From assembly GCF_963674565.1 (NCBI RefSeq), contig NZ_OY771430.1, positions 620,001 through 684,000 of the forward strand: a DNA stretch of 64,000 bases. The letters are read 5' to 3'. Each line of letters begins with the position of its first letter. Position 1 is the first letter of the stretch. The notes beneath the pieces are model-generated. The model was not told the origin of the DNA and ran no database searches. It saw only the letters and a list, made by a program, of their open reading frames with translations. The stretch comes from an uncultured Carboxylicivirga sp. GTDB lineage: Bacteria; Bacteroidota; Bacteroidia; Bacteroidales; Marinilabiliaceae. Below are positions 33,416 through 42,380 of the stretch, one piece after another. Position numbers and translations under genes: made by a program.

Positions 33416-35527
33416 ATGAAACAGTTAAATTATTTATTTATTGTTTTGAGCATTATGGTTACATCATGTCAAAATTCAATTGAAAAGGAAAAAAATCCTT
33501 TTTTTGAAGAATATACTACTGAATTTAAGGCACCTCCTTTTGATCTGATTAAGGAGTCACATTATTTGCCAGCTTTTAAAGAGGGTATTGAGCAACAGAA
33601 AAAGGAGATTGATGCAATAGTTAAGACTAAAGAAGCTCCTGCTTTTGATAATACAATCCTTGCTTTTGATAAGTCAGGTTCATTATTAACTAAGGTTAGC
33701 AGTGTTTTTTATAATGTTAAAGAGACTGATAATAATGATGAACTTCAGGCTATTGCCCGTGAAGTTACACCGCTGATGACTCAGCATCGCGATAATATCT
33801 CAATGAATATGGAGCTTTTCAAAAGAGTAAAAGCTGTATATGATCAACGAGAGTCAATGGGATTAACCTCCTCTCAGATTAGGGTTGTTAAGAAATATTA
33901 TAGAGATTTTGTAAGAAATGGTGCAGAATTGAATGCTGAGGATCAGGAAAAACTGAAAAAGCTGAATGAGCAGCTTGCAATGCTTCAATTAAAATTTGGG
34001 GAGCATCAATTGGCTGAAACAAACAAAAATTTTAGCCTGATAATTGACAATGAAGATGACCTGGCTGGATTGCCTGAAGGTGTTGTAGAGGCTGCAGCAC
34101 TTACTGCCACACAAAATAGTCAGGAAGGTAAATGGATGTTTACATTACAAAAGCCAAGTTTGATTCCTTTTCTACAGTATGCTGAGAATCGTGATTTGAG
34201 AGAAAAAATTTATCGCGGATATTTCATGCGTGGAAACAATAACAATGAATTTGATAATAAAGAGATTGCTGTTCAGATGTCTGCAATCCGTGCCGAAAGA
34301 GCTAATTTATTGGGATATAATACTCATGCTGAATACGTGATTGATGATAACATGGCCAAAACACCTGAGAAGGTTTATGAATTTTTAAATCAGCTTTGGG
34401 TGCCAGCTTTGGAAAAATCAAAAAATGAGCTGAAAGAGATGCAGGCCATAATTGATGCAGAAGGAGGCGATTTTGAATTGCAGAGTTGGGATTGGTGGTA
34501 TTATGCCGAAAAGCTGAGAAAAGCCAAATATGATCTTGATGAGTCGCAAATAATACCTTATTTCAAGTTGGATAATGTTCGTGATGGCATGTTTTGGGTG
34601 GCAAACCAATTATATGGAATCACTTTTTCATCCATTAACAGTGTTCCGGTTTATAATCCGGAAGTTGAAGTATTTGAAGTTAAAGAGGCAGATGGTTCAC
34701 ATCTTGGTTTGTTGTATCTTGATTATCATCCGCGTGACAGCAAAGGACCGGGAGCCTGGTGTACAGGTTTTCGTGAATCGATTACTCGTGATGGTGTGAA
34801 GACAGCTCCTTTGGTATCGATAGTTTGTAATTTTACAAAACCAACAGGAGATACTCCGGCATTGTTAAACTTTGATGAAGTATCAACCCTGTTTCATGAA
34901 TTCGGACATGCTTTGCATGGTTTGTTCACAACAGGCGAATATAAAAGAACGGCTGGAGTTGTGCCACAGGACTATGTGGAATTACCATCACAGGTTATGG
35001 AAAACTGGGCAGCCGAACCAGAAGTGTTAAGGCATTATGCAAAACATTACGAAACAGGAGAGGTTATACCTGATGATTTGATTCAGAAAATCCAAAACAG
35101 TGGACATTTTAATCAGGGTTTTATAACAGTGGAATATCTGGCTGCATCAATTCTTGATATGGATTGGCATAGTTTAACAACTGAAACAAAAGTTGAAGAT
35201 GCTCTTAAATTCGAAGAAGCTTCAATGGACAAGATAGGTTTAATAGATGAAATAATTCCTCGTTATAGAACTACATATTTCGGACACATTTTTGATGGTG
35301 GATATTCAGCAGGTTATTATGTCTATATTTGGGCAGCAGTGCTTGATTCGGATGCTTTTGATGCCTTTAAACAATCCGGTGATTTGTTTAATCCTGAGTT
35401 GGCAGCTAAATTTAGAAAGTACTGCCTATCAGAATGTGGAGAAGATGAAGGAATGATTCAGTATGTTAAATTCAGAGGACAAGAACCTACGGTTGATGCG
35501 CTTCTTTCAAAGAGAGGATTGAACTAA
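33416..35527 (+). CDS. dcp: M3-family peptidyl-dipeptidase lipoprotein (Dcp-like)
   Basis: A 703-residue zinc metallopeptidase. A lipobox (MVTSC, Cys18) marks it as a lipoprotein, so it acts in the periplasm or at the membrane, unlike cytoplasmic Dcp of E. coli. The HExxH motif is HEFGHALHG (His494, Glu495, His498), with the third zinc ligand in the downstream Glu-containing helix (ELPSQVMENWA). Family motifs CNFTKPTGDTPALLNF and FDGGYSAGYYVYIWA are present. The enzyme removes C-terminal dipeptides from peptides. It starts 41 bases after aguB and ends in a strong terminator. Confidence 0.94.
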   Translation: MKQLNYLFIVLSIMVTSCQNSIEKEKNPFFEEYTTEFKAPPFDLIKESHYLPAFKEGIEQQKKEIDAIVKTKEAPAFDNTILAFDKSGSLLTKVSSVFYNVKETDNNDELQAIAREVTPLMTQHRDNISMNMELFKRVKAVYDQRESMGLTSSQIRVVKKYYRDFVRNGAELNAEDQEKLKKLNEQLAMLQLKFGEHQLAETNKNFSLIIDNEDDLAGLPEGVVEAAALTATQNSQEGKWMFTLQKPSLIPFLQYAENRDLREKIYRGYFMRGNNNNEFDNKEIAVQMSAIRAERANLLGYNTHAEYVIDDNMAKTPEKVYEFLNQLWVPALEKSKNELKEMQAIIDAEGGDFELQSWDWWYYAEKLRKAKYDLDESQIIPYFKLDNVRDGMFWVANQLYGITFSSINSVPVYNPEVEVFEVKEADGSHLGLLYLDYHPRDSKGPGAWCTGFRESITRDGVKTAPLVSIVCNFTKPTGDTPALLNFDEVSTLFHEFGHALHGLFTTGEYKRTAGVVPQDYVELPSQVMENWAAEPEVLRHYAKHYETGEVIPDDLIQKIQNSGHFNQGFITVEYLAASILDMDWHSLTTETKVEDALKFEEASMDKIGLIDEIIPRYRTTYFGHIFDGGYSAGYYVYIWAAVLDSDAFDAFKQSGDLFNPELAAKFRKYCLSECGEDEGMIQYVKFRGQEPTVDALLSKRGLN

Positions 35528-35549
35528 GAGAAGAATTTAAAATAAAGAA

Positions 35550-35590
35550 AAGAGGATTGATAATAATTTGTCAATCCTCTTCGTTTTTTT
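35550..35590 (+). terminator. Intrinsic terminator after the M3 peptidase
   Basis: AAGAGGATTGA (35550-35560) pairs with TCAATCCTCTT (35571-35581) over 11 bp; a T-run ends at 35590. Confidence 0.88.
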
Positions 35591-35661
35591 AGTAAAAGTT
35601 GTCATCCTTATTAAATGAATGCATTGGGATAGTGTAGCATAAATTAGGAGGGTGACAACTT

Positions 35662-36207
35662 TTAATTTTTAATCCAGTCAATTATTTCCTGATCGTAAGG
35701 TTTGGTTTTTGGAGAAATTACTTTTGCAATAGTTCCATCTGTATTGATAAGGTATTTCTGAAAATTCCACTGTACCTCACTATCTTCAAAGTTGTTAAGA
35801 TCTTTTGTGGTCAGCCATTTATATAATGGATGCATGTCTTCACCTTTAACTGATATTTTAGACATAATGGGAAAAGTAACACCATAATTCACACTACAAA
35901 AAGTCTTTATCTCACTGTTGGTTCCGGGTTCCTGTCCTAGAAAATTATTGGCCGGAAATCCAATAATGATAAAATTATCTCCACCATATTCTTTATATAG
36001 TTCTTGTAACTGCTCGTATTGAGGTGTTAATCCACATTTACTTGCTACGTTCACCACCATTACTTTTTTCCCTTTTAAATCAGCAAGATCAAATGATTTG
36101 CCATCAATATCTTTTACAGTAAAGTCATAGAACGATTTACTAGTCTGTCCGGTCATAGCCAACGAAAGAGTTAAAAAAAATGTTAGAGTTAAAATAATTC
36201 TGTACAT
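35662..36207 (-). CDS. Exported glutathione-peroxidase-type thiol peroxidase
   Basis: A 181-residue peroxidase that reduces peroxides with thioredoxin or glutathione. The ATG at 36207 gives a signal peptide (MYRIILTLTFFLTLSLAMTG); a longer frame from 36249 would place polar residues before it. The catalytic Cys58 (no selenocysteine) is in NVASKCGLTPQY. The other tetrad members are the Gln of NNFLGQEPG and the Trp-Asn of VQWNFQKYLI. It likely acts in the periplasm. It fits with rubrerythrin elsewhere in the window as part of oxidative-stress defence. Confidence 0.92.
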   Translation of the reverse strand: MYRIILTLTFFLTLSLAMTGQTSKSFYDFTVKDIDGKSFDLADLKGKKVMVVNVASKCGLTPQYEQLQELYKEYGGDNFIIIGFPANNFLGQEPGTNSEIKTFCSVNYGVTFPIMSKISVKGEDMHPLYKWLTTKDLNNFEDSEVQWNFQKYLINTDGTIAKVISPKTKPYDQEIIDWIKN

Positions 36208-36292
36208 AATCTGTTTATAATGTTTGTATTTCAGATATATAACAATCATGTTGTGGAAAGGTTTGGAAGGAATTGTGATTGTTTTGAATTAC

Positions 36293-36976
36293 CTATTCGT
36301 TTTCTCTGGTAAAAGGTACAAATCGTACGGTTAAAAGGTTTTGTTGTTTTATCTTACCGTTGTTCTTTGTGTATAAAGTTAAGTATTGCGTATTATTGAC
36401 AGGGCCAACCGGTATAATTAATCTGCCATTTTCAGCCAGTTGATCCAATAAAGGTTGAGGTACTTTATCAGGAGCCGCGGTTACAATGATAGCGTCAAAA
36501 GGTGCATGTTCTGGCCAACCGTTATAGCCATCACCTTGCCGGCAAAACACATTGGTGTACCCACCTGTTTTTAACTTGTGTTTACTAATTGTCGACAGCT
36601 CTTCTACTATCTCAATGGTAAATACACTGTCGACAAGTAACGATAAAATGGCTGACTGGTATCCACTGCCGGTTCCAATCTCAAGAACTTTATCCTTGCT
36701 GTTTAAATTCAGTTTCTCAGTCATGAATGCCACAATATAAGGTTGTGAAATTGTTTGGTTGAAACCAATAGGGAGAGGACAATCAAAATAGGCTTTGGAT
36801 TTGTGTTTGTCGGGAACAAAAAAATGGCGTGGTACATTTAGCATTGCTTTGATAACTTCAGTGTCAGTTATTCCTCTGTCAATTATCTGCGTTTGTACCA
36901 TTTTATTTCTCATATCTACTTCATTTATCTGAAGTTGTAGTGTGTTTAGTATTATGGATATTACAATTAGTGACAT
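36293..36976 (-). CDS. pcm: Protein-L-isoaspartate O-methyltransferase
   Basis: A 227-residue enzyme that methylates isoaspartyl residues in damaged proteins using SAM. Motifs are NVPRHFFVPDKHKSKAY, GFNQTISQPYIVA, the SAM loop VLEIGTGSGYQSAIL and the post-I acidic EIVEEL. The frame has a hydrophobic N-terminus (MSLIVISIILNTLQLQ) before the usual start region MRNKMVQTQI, which could be a short export signal. The alternative start is Met22 at 36913, giving a cytoplasmic enzyme. A terminator hairpin lies immediately upstream, separating it from the gene at 37018. Confidence 0.93.
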   Translation of the reverse strand: MSLIVISIILNTLQLQINEVDMRNKMVQTQIIDRGITDTEVIKAMLNVPRHFFVPDKHKSKAYFDCPLPIGFNQTISQPYIVAFMTEKLNLNSKDKVLEIGTGSGYQSAILSLLVDSVFTIEIVEELSTISKHKLKTGGYTNVFCRQGDGYNGWPEHAPFDAIIVTAAPDKVPQPLLDQLAENGRLIIPVGPVNNTQYLTLYTKNNGKIKQQNLLTVRFVPFTRENE

Positions 36977-36984
36977 AAATAAAA

Positions 36985-37008
36985 AATCCGGGCATGATTA
37001 CCCGGATT
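36985..37008 (-). terminator. Terminator downstream of the small protein gene at 37018
   Basis: AATCCGGG (36985-36992) and CCCGGATT (37001-37008) form an 8-bp GC-rich stem with an 8-base loop. On the minus strand it is followed by T-rich sequence (complement of the A-run 36979-36986). Confidence 0.8.
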
Positions 37009-37017
37009 AATTTTGTA

Positions 37018-37434
37018 TTATGATTTCATGTGTTCAAAATGATCTTTGACTTTTGCAATCAATTGTTTTTGTGTCAATTTATCTGAGTTTTCTATAGCAA
37101 TTAGTTTATTATGAAAGTTATGGTGTTTCTTTAATTCCTTTTCGAATAGGTTTTTAGTTTGTGAAGGTCCAAAGATAAAAATGTTGGAGGCATCTTCAAG
37201 GTTATGAATGATCTCATCAAAATAATGATGTAATTGATGTCTCTTTCGATTGGTTAGTTTCTTGCTGGGGTTTACCTGCATCGAACCTAATCTTGAAAAA
37301 TCTTTGCCTTCGCCCGGAAAGCGGGTTCTGCCTTCAATGTCTGATTCAATAGTTTTTACGGATTGATTGCCGTTGTTTAAATCAACCAGAATAGCTTTGG
37401 TTGAGTTTAACCAAATTCCAATTTCTCGTTTCAT
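37018..37434 (-). CDS. Small conserved-looking protein, possibly eRF1/baeRF-like
   Basis: A 138-residue cytoplasmic protein with no signal or membrane segment. The start (MKREIGIWLNSTKAILVDL) and the segment NIFIFGPSQTKNLFEKELKK resemble the archaeal release-factor fold seen in bacterial eRF1-like (baeRF) proteins, where a similar strand-loop-helix occurs. The similarity is weak and only by eye. A short basic region PSKKLTNRKRHQLHHYF lies in the middle. It is 24 bases downstream of the SnoaL-like gene on the same strand and ends in its own terminator. Confidence 0.7.
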   Translation of the reverse strand: MKREIGIWLNSTKAILVDLNNGNQSVKTIESDIEGRTRFPGEGKDFSRLGSMQVNPSKKLTNRKRHQLHHYFDEIIHNLEDASNIFIFGPSQTKNLFEKELKKHHNFHNKLIAIENSDKLTQKQLIAKVKDHFEHMKS

Positions 37435-37458
37435 AAAGATGAAAGTTTAAAATAATAA

Positions 37459-37911
37459 TTACTCAAGCGGGTTTTGTGCGTTGTTTTTATAAGGTGCTGA
37501 TACATGACTTTGTACAATCACCCATTTCGAATCTCTTTTTTCCATTACCCCGGTGTGTCTGAATCCTTCCAGATTAAAAGGTTCACCTTTGGTTTCGTAG
37601 CAGGTGTCAAGTAGCTGTGAATACCAGGCTACATCTCCTGATTGACTCAAACTTATATGCGTATCTTTTGCAGTTATTGTGTAACCCTTACGGTCTGTAA
37701 TAGCAGCTTCCATCCACGAATAGAAATCTTTCCAGCCGTACCAAATTTCATCTAAATCGGTTCCAATATTTACAAGGTCATTATTGTGGGCAAAAGTTGT
37801 AGCGAAAGTATATAGATCTCCTTCTTCCTGAGCCCGCAACATTCTACTTAAAGTGTCCTTAATAGGAGCTACCTTTTCCGAATCTCTGATTTGTGCATTC
37901 AGTGTATTCAT
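37459..37911 (-). CDS. SnoaL-like / NTF2-fold protein
   Basis: A 150-residue protein with the NTF2-like cone fold of the SnoaL_3 type: an initial helix (LSRMLRAQEEGDLYTFATTF), the core NNDLVNIGTDLDEIWYGWKDFYSWM, and closing strands FRHTGVMEKRDSKWVIVQSHVS. The pattern is common in small stress or ketosteroid-isomerase-like proteins whose reaction is often unknown. It has no signal peptide and heads a two-gene unit with the protein at 37018-37434. Confidence 0.82.
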   Translation of the reverse strand: MNTLNAQIRDSEKVAPIKDTLSRMLRAQEEGDLYTFATTFAHNNDLVNIGTDLDEIWYGWKDFYSWMEAAITDRKGYTITAKDTHISLSQSGDVAWYSQLLDTCYETKGEPFNLEGFRHTGVMEKRDSKWVIVQSHVSAPYKNNAQNPLE

Positions 37912-38079
37912 GATGTTGGTTTTTTAGGTTAGTAACATCTTTAATCTTCCTTATTCAGTCTTTCACTTGTCTTTCGGATGGTTAATTAAGTTACTAAAAA
38001 GCGATAGCGGTGTCAATACAAAAACTATTGTTCTTAAGGTGTAGCTTTTTTTGTTTCTTTGTACAAATTTTTAGTTTGT

Positions 38080-38865
38080 ATGCCAAGATATTTTTTGGAA
38101 ATGGCCTATAATGGGCAAAACTATCATGGGTGGCAGATTCAGCCCAATGCTATAAGTGTGCAGGAAGTTATTAATGATGCATTGTACAAAGCAATTCGTG
38201 AGGAGGTTAATGTTGTTGGGGCTGGCAGAACGGATACAGGTGTGCATGCTTCTTATTTTGTAGCTCATTTTGATTGTGAACAGATAATTGCTGATACCGA
38301 TTTTATTCTGCATAGATTGAATCGGATTCTTAGAAATGATGTGGTGGTTTATACTTTGTTTCCTGTAACAGATGATGCTCATAGTCGTTTTGGTGCCATT
38401 TCTCGGACTTATCATTATTATCTTAAGCCATATAAAACACCTTTCTTTAATGATATAGCTTATAGGCCAACATTTGAAGTGGATATGATAAAGATGAATG
38501 AAGCTGCCCGTGCTTTGTTTAACTATACTGATTTTACAAGCTTTAGTAAGTTGCATACCGATACCAAAACCAATAATTGTAAGATCATGCAGGCTCAATG
38601 GGTCGACAAAGGAGATATGTTCGTTTTTGTAATCAAGGCTGACCGTTTTCTACGAAATATGGTGCGTGCAATTGTGGGTACTTTGCTCGAAGTAGGTCGT
38701 GGTAAAATGTCGATAGATCAGTTTTGTGATATCATAGAAGCAAAAGATAGATCATTGGCTGGTACTTCAGTTCCACCTCAGGCTTTGTTTTTGGTTGATG
38801 TTGAATATCCTGAAGAATTGTTTCAGCCGATTAAAAAGAAATCTCCCGTGCAGGTTGATTTATAG
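38080..38865 (+). CDS. truA: tRNA pseudouridine synthase A (positions 38-40)
   Basis: A 261-residue enzyme that isomerises uridines 38-40 in tRNA anticodon arms. The catalytic Asp52 is in GAGRTDTGVHA. Other motifs are YHGWQIQPNAISVQEV, FGAISRTYHYYL and RFLRNMVRAIVGTLLEVG. The ATG at 38080 is the natural start; an upstream TTG adds seven residues. Its last 6 bases overlap the convergent aroE gene. A possible weak promoter (TTTG 38050, TAGTTTG 38072) lies just upstream but leaves no room for a leader. Confidence 0.96.
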   Translation: MPRYFLEMAYNGQNYHGWQIQPNAISVQEVINDALYKAIREEVNVVGAGRTDTGVHASYFVAHFDCEQIIADTDFILHRLNRILRNDVVVYTLFPVTDDAHSRFGAISRTYHYYLKPYKTPFFNDIAYRPTFEVDMIKMNEAARALFNYTDFTSFSKLHTDTKTNNCKIMQAQWVDKGDMFVFVIKADRFLRNMVRAIVGTLLEVGRGKMSIDQFCDIIEAKDRSLAGTSVPPQALFLVDVEYPEELFQPIKKKSPVQVDL

Positions 38866-39606
38866 ATCGTTCCAGATTGCCCACGAAGCTTCTGCTTGTA
38901 AATGAAGCATTTCTAAACCATTTTTAGTGGCAGCGCCATTTTTTGCTCCCATCTGCATGAATTTGGTATTCTCAGGATTGTAGGTTAAATCAAAAAGCAG
39001 GTGATTTTTACCAATACTATTGTAATCAATATCCGGGTACTCATCAATATTAGGATACATTCCAACCGGAGTAGAATTAACAATTACCTTATATTCATCT
39101 AAAATATCGGGCGTAAGAGAGGAGTAATTAATTAGATTATCAGTATTCTCTTTTCTACTAACATATTTATATTCCAAACCAAGCATCTCAAGGGCATGAG
39201 CTACAGCTTTTGCGGCACCGCCAGTTCCCAATACCAAAGCTTTTTTATGATGATCTTTTATAAATGGTAAAATTGAATTTTTAAAACCAATCAAATCGGT
39301 GTTATAACCTTTAAAGTAAGGTTTTTTATCTTTCCAGGTAATTTTAATGGAATTAACAGCTCCTACTTTTTCTGCTGTTACATCCAATTCATTCAGATAC
39401 TGAATAACTTTTTCCTTGTATGGAATAGTGACAGATAATCCTGCTATGTATGGATGATGGTCTATCAGGTTGGGAAATTCCTCAATTGTTGGTATTTCAA
39501 AATTCAGGAAACGGGCGTCTATGTTCTCGTTTTTGAATTTGGATGTGAAATATTTGTACGAAAAAGATTGAGCAAGAGGATAACCGATCAGACCAAAAGT
39601 TTTCAT
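38860..39606 (-). CDS. aroE: Shikimate dehydrogenase
   Basis: A 248-residue enzyme reducing 3-dehydroshikimate with NADPH in aromatic amino acid synthesis. Substrate-binding motifs are GYPLAQSFS and GLSVTIPYKEKV with catalytic Lys64; the NADP loop is LVLGTGGAAKAVAHAL. The final motif NGLEMLHLQAEASWAIW is diagnostic. Its 3' end overlaps the convergent truA gene by 6 bases. DUF368 and TPR genes lie upstream on the same strand with gaps of 2 and 27 bases, so the three are likely one operon. Confidence 0.96.
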   Translation of the reverse strand: MKTFGLIGYPLAQSFSYKYFTSKFKNENIDARFLNFEIPTIEEFPNLIDHHPYIAGLSVTIPYKEKVIQYLNELDVTAEKVGAVNSIKITWKDKKPYFKGYNTDLIGFKNSILPFIKDHHKKALVLGTGGAAKAVAHALEMLGLEYKYVSRKENTDNLINYSSLTPDILDEYKVIVNSTPVGMYPNIDEYPDIDYNSIGKNHLLFDLTYNPENTKFMQMGAKNGAATKNGLEMLHLQAEASWAIWNDL

Positions 39607-39608
39607 GA

Positions 39609-40529
39609 CTATGCGTTTTGATTTTTTTTATTGGCAATTAATTCAGTTGCAACAATGCTTGCTATGCCTAAAATAATAAAAAACAAGGCCAAAAGAAAGC
39701 TCAAATTCATATCAGGCAAATTATAATCGTAGCCAACTGTTTTGATTTTATCACCAAATATTTTGGTAACAGGTTCTTTCCAAGGCCAAAGAACTCCCAG
39801 TGATCCCGCAATAAAACCAGTCAGTAACGCAATGGTTTGATTATGATATTTCTTTAATAGCCACGACAGAAAATGTGAGAAAGCGATTAATCCAACGCCT
39901 GCCCCCAATCCAACAGGGAAAAGTACCTTCAGATTTAATTCGCTTACAGCGTTAATCATAACCAATTGGTAATTGCCTAGTAGAATAAGAACAAATGAAC
40001 CGGAAAGTCCGGGTAATATCATACTACAAATGGCGATAACTCCACAGATAATCAGGTAAATAAATGAGCTGTTTTCCGATGCGGGAGTTAAAACAGAGAT
40101 TGCAATTGCTACTCCAGTTCCAACTAACAGACTTATAATACTGGATATATTCCAGTTTTTTACCGTTTTACCTACGAAATAAACAGAAGCCAAAACCAAA
40201 CCAAAGAAAAATGCCCAGATATAAATTGGATGATTCTCGAAAAGGTATTTAAAAAGCTTGGCCAGTGAGAGTATAGCTAATCCAATACCAGCAAATAATG
40301 AAACCAGAAAACCAAGATCTATATGATTGGCAAACTCTTTAAATTTTCCTGAGAATAGCAGTTTTATTGCTTTTACATCAAATGACTTGATGGCATTTAT
40401 CAGGCGTTCGAAAATGCCTGTTATTAATGCAAGGGTACCACCTGAGACACCCGGAATTACATTTGCTGCTCCCATGGCAGCTCCTTTTAAGGCAGTCTTT
40501 AAATAAAAAGTAACGTTAGGCATACTCAT
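39609..40529 (-). CDS. DUF368 family membrane transporter (undecaprenyl-phosphate translocase type)
   Basis: A 306-residue polytopic membrane protein with the DUF368 signature AAMGAANVIPGVSGGTLALITGIFERL (split here as AAMGAANVIPG then VSGGTLALITG) near the N-terminus and a second repeat-like copy SMILPGLSGSFVLILLGNYQ. About nine transmembrane helices are present. Members of this family (PopT in Vibrio) recycle undecaprenyl phosphate across the membrane for cell-wall and glycan synthesis; this is known from the family, not shown here. It ends 2 bases before aroE, implying co-transcription. Confidence 0.92.
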   Translation of the reverse strand: MSMPNVTFYLKTALKGAAMGAANVIPGVSGGTLALITGIFERLINAIKSFDVKAIKLLFSGKFKEFANHIDLGFLVSLFAGIGLAILSLAKLFKYLFENHPIYIWAFFFGLVLASVYFVGKTVKNWNISSIISLLVGTGVAIAISVLTPASENSSFIYLIICGVIAICSMILPGLSGSFVLILLGNYQLVMINAVSELNLKVLFPVGLGAGVGLIAFSHFLSWLLKKYHNQTIALLTGFIAGSLGVLWPWKEPVTKIFGDKIKTVGYDYNLPDMNLSFLLALFFIILGIASIVATELIANKKNQNA

Positions 40530-40556
40530 AAGTAGCTTATATCTGTATTGTAAAAG

Positions 40557-41963
40557 TTAAGGCAGAATTGATTTGAATTCTGGGTTGGATTGTAAATCGG
40601 GTAATTCTTCCAATAAATAGGTTAATAATGAGGAGTCTAAATCCAATGCTGTTTTTAACTCTTCAACAGCGTTGGCTGAATCATTCAGGTATTGATAATA
40701 AATAATAACTGCCAAATAACTAACTGCGGCTATATCAGGGTATTGTTCTTTTAATTCAACTAAGAATTGTTTTGGAATAAAATCCTTGTCCAATCCCATT
40801 TTCAGTTTTATCAGCTCAATCCAACCGGTTAATTCCTCCGGATCAATATTTAACCCATTTTCCAGACTACGGGTTGCATCCTCAGCCTGGTCTAATTCAA
40901 ATAAGCCACGGGCATGGGCAAACCAGTAGTCTGCATTCATTGGATTTATTGATATGGCCTGATCAATGGCCTGCAGTCCGTTTTTGAAATCCTCTTTTTC
41001 CATCAGGGCTGTTCCAATGCCATACCAGGCATCACCGCTTTCAGGAAGTTCTTTTGTTACCAAGCGATAAAAGCGAATGGCCATATCATAGTTACCAAGT
41101 TGTTCCCAGCAATCAGCAATGTATTGATAGGTAAGAACTACATCTTTACTAAGACTAACATGTTCAATGTAGGCATCCAGAGCTTCAGCAAAACATCCTT
41201 TATGAGCCAGGCTATTACCTTTGTTAAAGTATGCCTCACTGTGATAAGGATTGATAGCTAAGGTAAAATCATATGCCTGACTGGCCTCAATAAAACGATC
41301 TTCTTTATTGTATAAAATACCAATGTTGTACCATGCATTTTCCGAGAAAGGATCTATGTCTAGTAGTTTTTCGTAAATACTGATACTCTTGGTTCTTTCT
41401 CCTATTTTATCAAGAGCAAAAGCCAACTCAAATAATGCATTGGTATTATCAGGGTATTTTTTTATAAGTTCTTCGAGAAAAAATACAGCTTCAGGATATA
41501 CTTCTGATTGATTTAAATTGTATGATATTTCCAATAAAATATCTTCTTCATCATCAAAGGCAAGGTTAACAGCCTTTTTAAAATATTTAACTGCTTTGGC
41601 AATATCATTCTTTTGAAGTAATACCCATCCCATGGTGATGAAAACTTCTGTATTGGTGTTTTCAATAGGAGCAACCTGTAACAATAAATCAAGGGCTTCA
41701 TCCAATTGATTATCATCTGCCAGAAGGCCAGCTTTTTTCACAAGTAGAGTGGTGGATTGAGGGTGTTGTCGCAATCCTATTTGAAGAATCTGTTCAGCTT
41801 GTTTAAGCAAACTCTTTTCCAGATAGAAATCAAAAATATTTTCAACCTGATGAACATCGAAGTAAACTTCTTTGTCAGTACTGATCATTCTTTCAAATCG
41901 CTCTACAGCCTCAAGTACATCATCATGATTGGTGTGCAAGAAATCCTGCATATAATTATACAT
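40557..41963 (-). CDS. Cytoplasmic tetratricopeptide repeat protein
   Basis: A 468-residue protein of about ten TPR units, clearest from SENAWYNIGILYNKEDRFIE to the C-terminus (recurrent A-x-x-A-Y and G-x-A/Y positions every 34 residues). There is no signal peptide or catalytic domain, so it is a scaffold. It is the first gene of the run TPR-DUF368-aroE on the minus strand. A linked function with the lipid-carrier transporter is possible but unproven. Confidence 0.88.
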   Translation of the reverse strand: MYNYMQDFLHTNHDDVLEAVERFERMISTDKEVYFDVHQVENIFDFYLEKSLLKQAEQILQIGLRQHPQSTTLLVKKAGLLADDNQLDEALDLLLQVAPIENTNTEVFITMGWVLLQKNDIAKAVKYFKKAVNLAFDDEEDILLEISYNLNQSEVYPEAVFFLEELIKKYPDNTNALFELAFALDKIGERTKSISIYEKLLDIDPFSENAWYNIGILYNKEDRFIEASQAYDFTLAINPYHSEAYFNKGNSLAHKGCFAEALDAYIEHVSLSKDVVLTYQYIADCWEQLGNYDMAIRFYRLVTKELPESGDAWYGIGTALMEKEDFKNGLQAIDQAISINPMNADYWFAHARGLFELDQAEDATRSLENGLNIDPEELTGWIELIKLKMGLDKDFIPKQFLVELKEQYPDIAAVSYLAVIIYYQYLNDSANAVEELKTALDLDSSLLTYLLEELPDLQSNPEFKSILP

Positions 41964-42074
41964 TGTTTAAGCAACAAAAATATTAAATAATTCAATTATT
42001 ACAATTCATTGGTATTGATTTATACTAACAGTTTATTAACGATTTATAGAATGTGTATTACCCAAAAATACAAA

Positions 42075-42163
42075 AGCCTCATAAGAGGCTAGTGCATTGG
42101 GGATATCTAACATTAAGGAGTGTTTAAAAAAAAGAGGCTGTACTAGGGTTGGGTATCAGCCTC
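42075..42163. repeat. Two hairpins sharing the same AGCCTC/GAGGCT stem
   Basis: AGCCTC/GAGGCT (42075-42080 and 42085-42090, loop ATAA) and GAGGCTG/CAGCCTC (42134-42140 and 42157-42163, 16-base loop) use the same six-base stem, so the four arms could also pair crosswise. Confidence 0.6.
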
Positions 42164-42255
42164 CTTGCCTGAAGAGAAATTGCACCTTTATCGCCAAAAC
42201 ACTAGAATTGTGCACTTTAATCTTACAAGCGATCGCCTGGGGTTGAAATGAAGTT

Positions 42256-42290
42256 AGAACGAAAATGTGTTCTACATTTCAGTTCGTTCT
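42256..42290. repeat. 8-bp inverted repeat
   Basis: AGAACGAA (42256-42263) and TTCGTTCT (42283-42290) are perfect complements around a 19-base loop. Confidence 0.55.
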
Positions 42291-42364
42291 GCAAGTGTTA
42301 AGAAATCGCCATTTTCTTGAGTGGGTCACTCTTCATTTTACCTTGGCATTAATTTAATGAATTT

Positions 42365-42380
42365 GAAAGTTTAAACTTTC
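42365..42380. repeat. 16-bp perfect palindrome
   Basis: GAAAGTTTAAACTTTC is a perfect even palindrome with no loop, more like a protein-binding site or the remnant of an inverted repeat junction than an RNA hairpin. Confidence 0.55.

Noticed and set aside
38071..38598. 175-codon frame antisense to truA
   Set aside because: It lies wholly opposite a well-conserved gene and has no domain; it reflects codon bias of truA.
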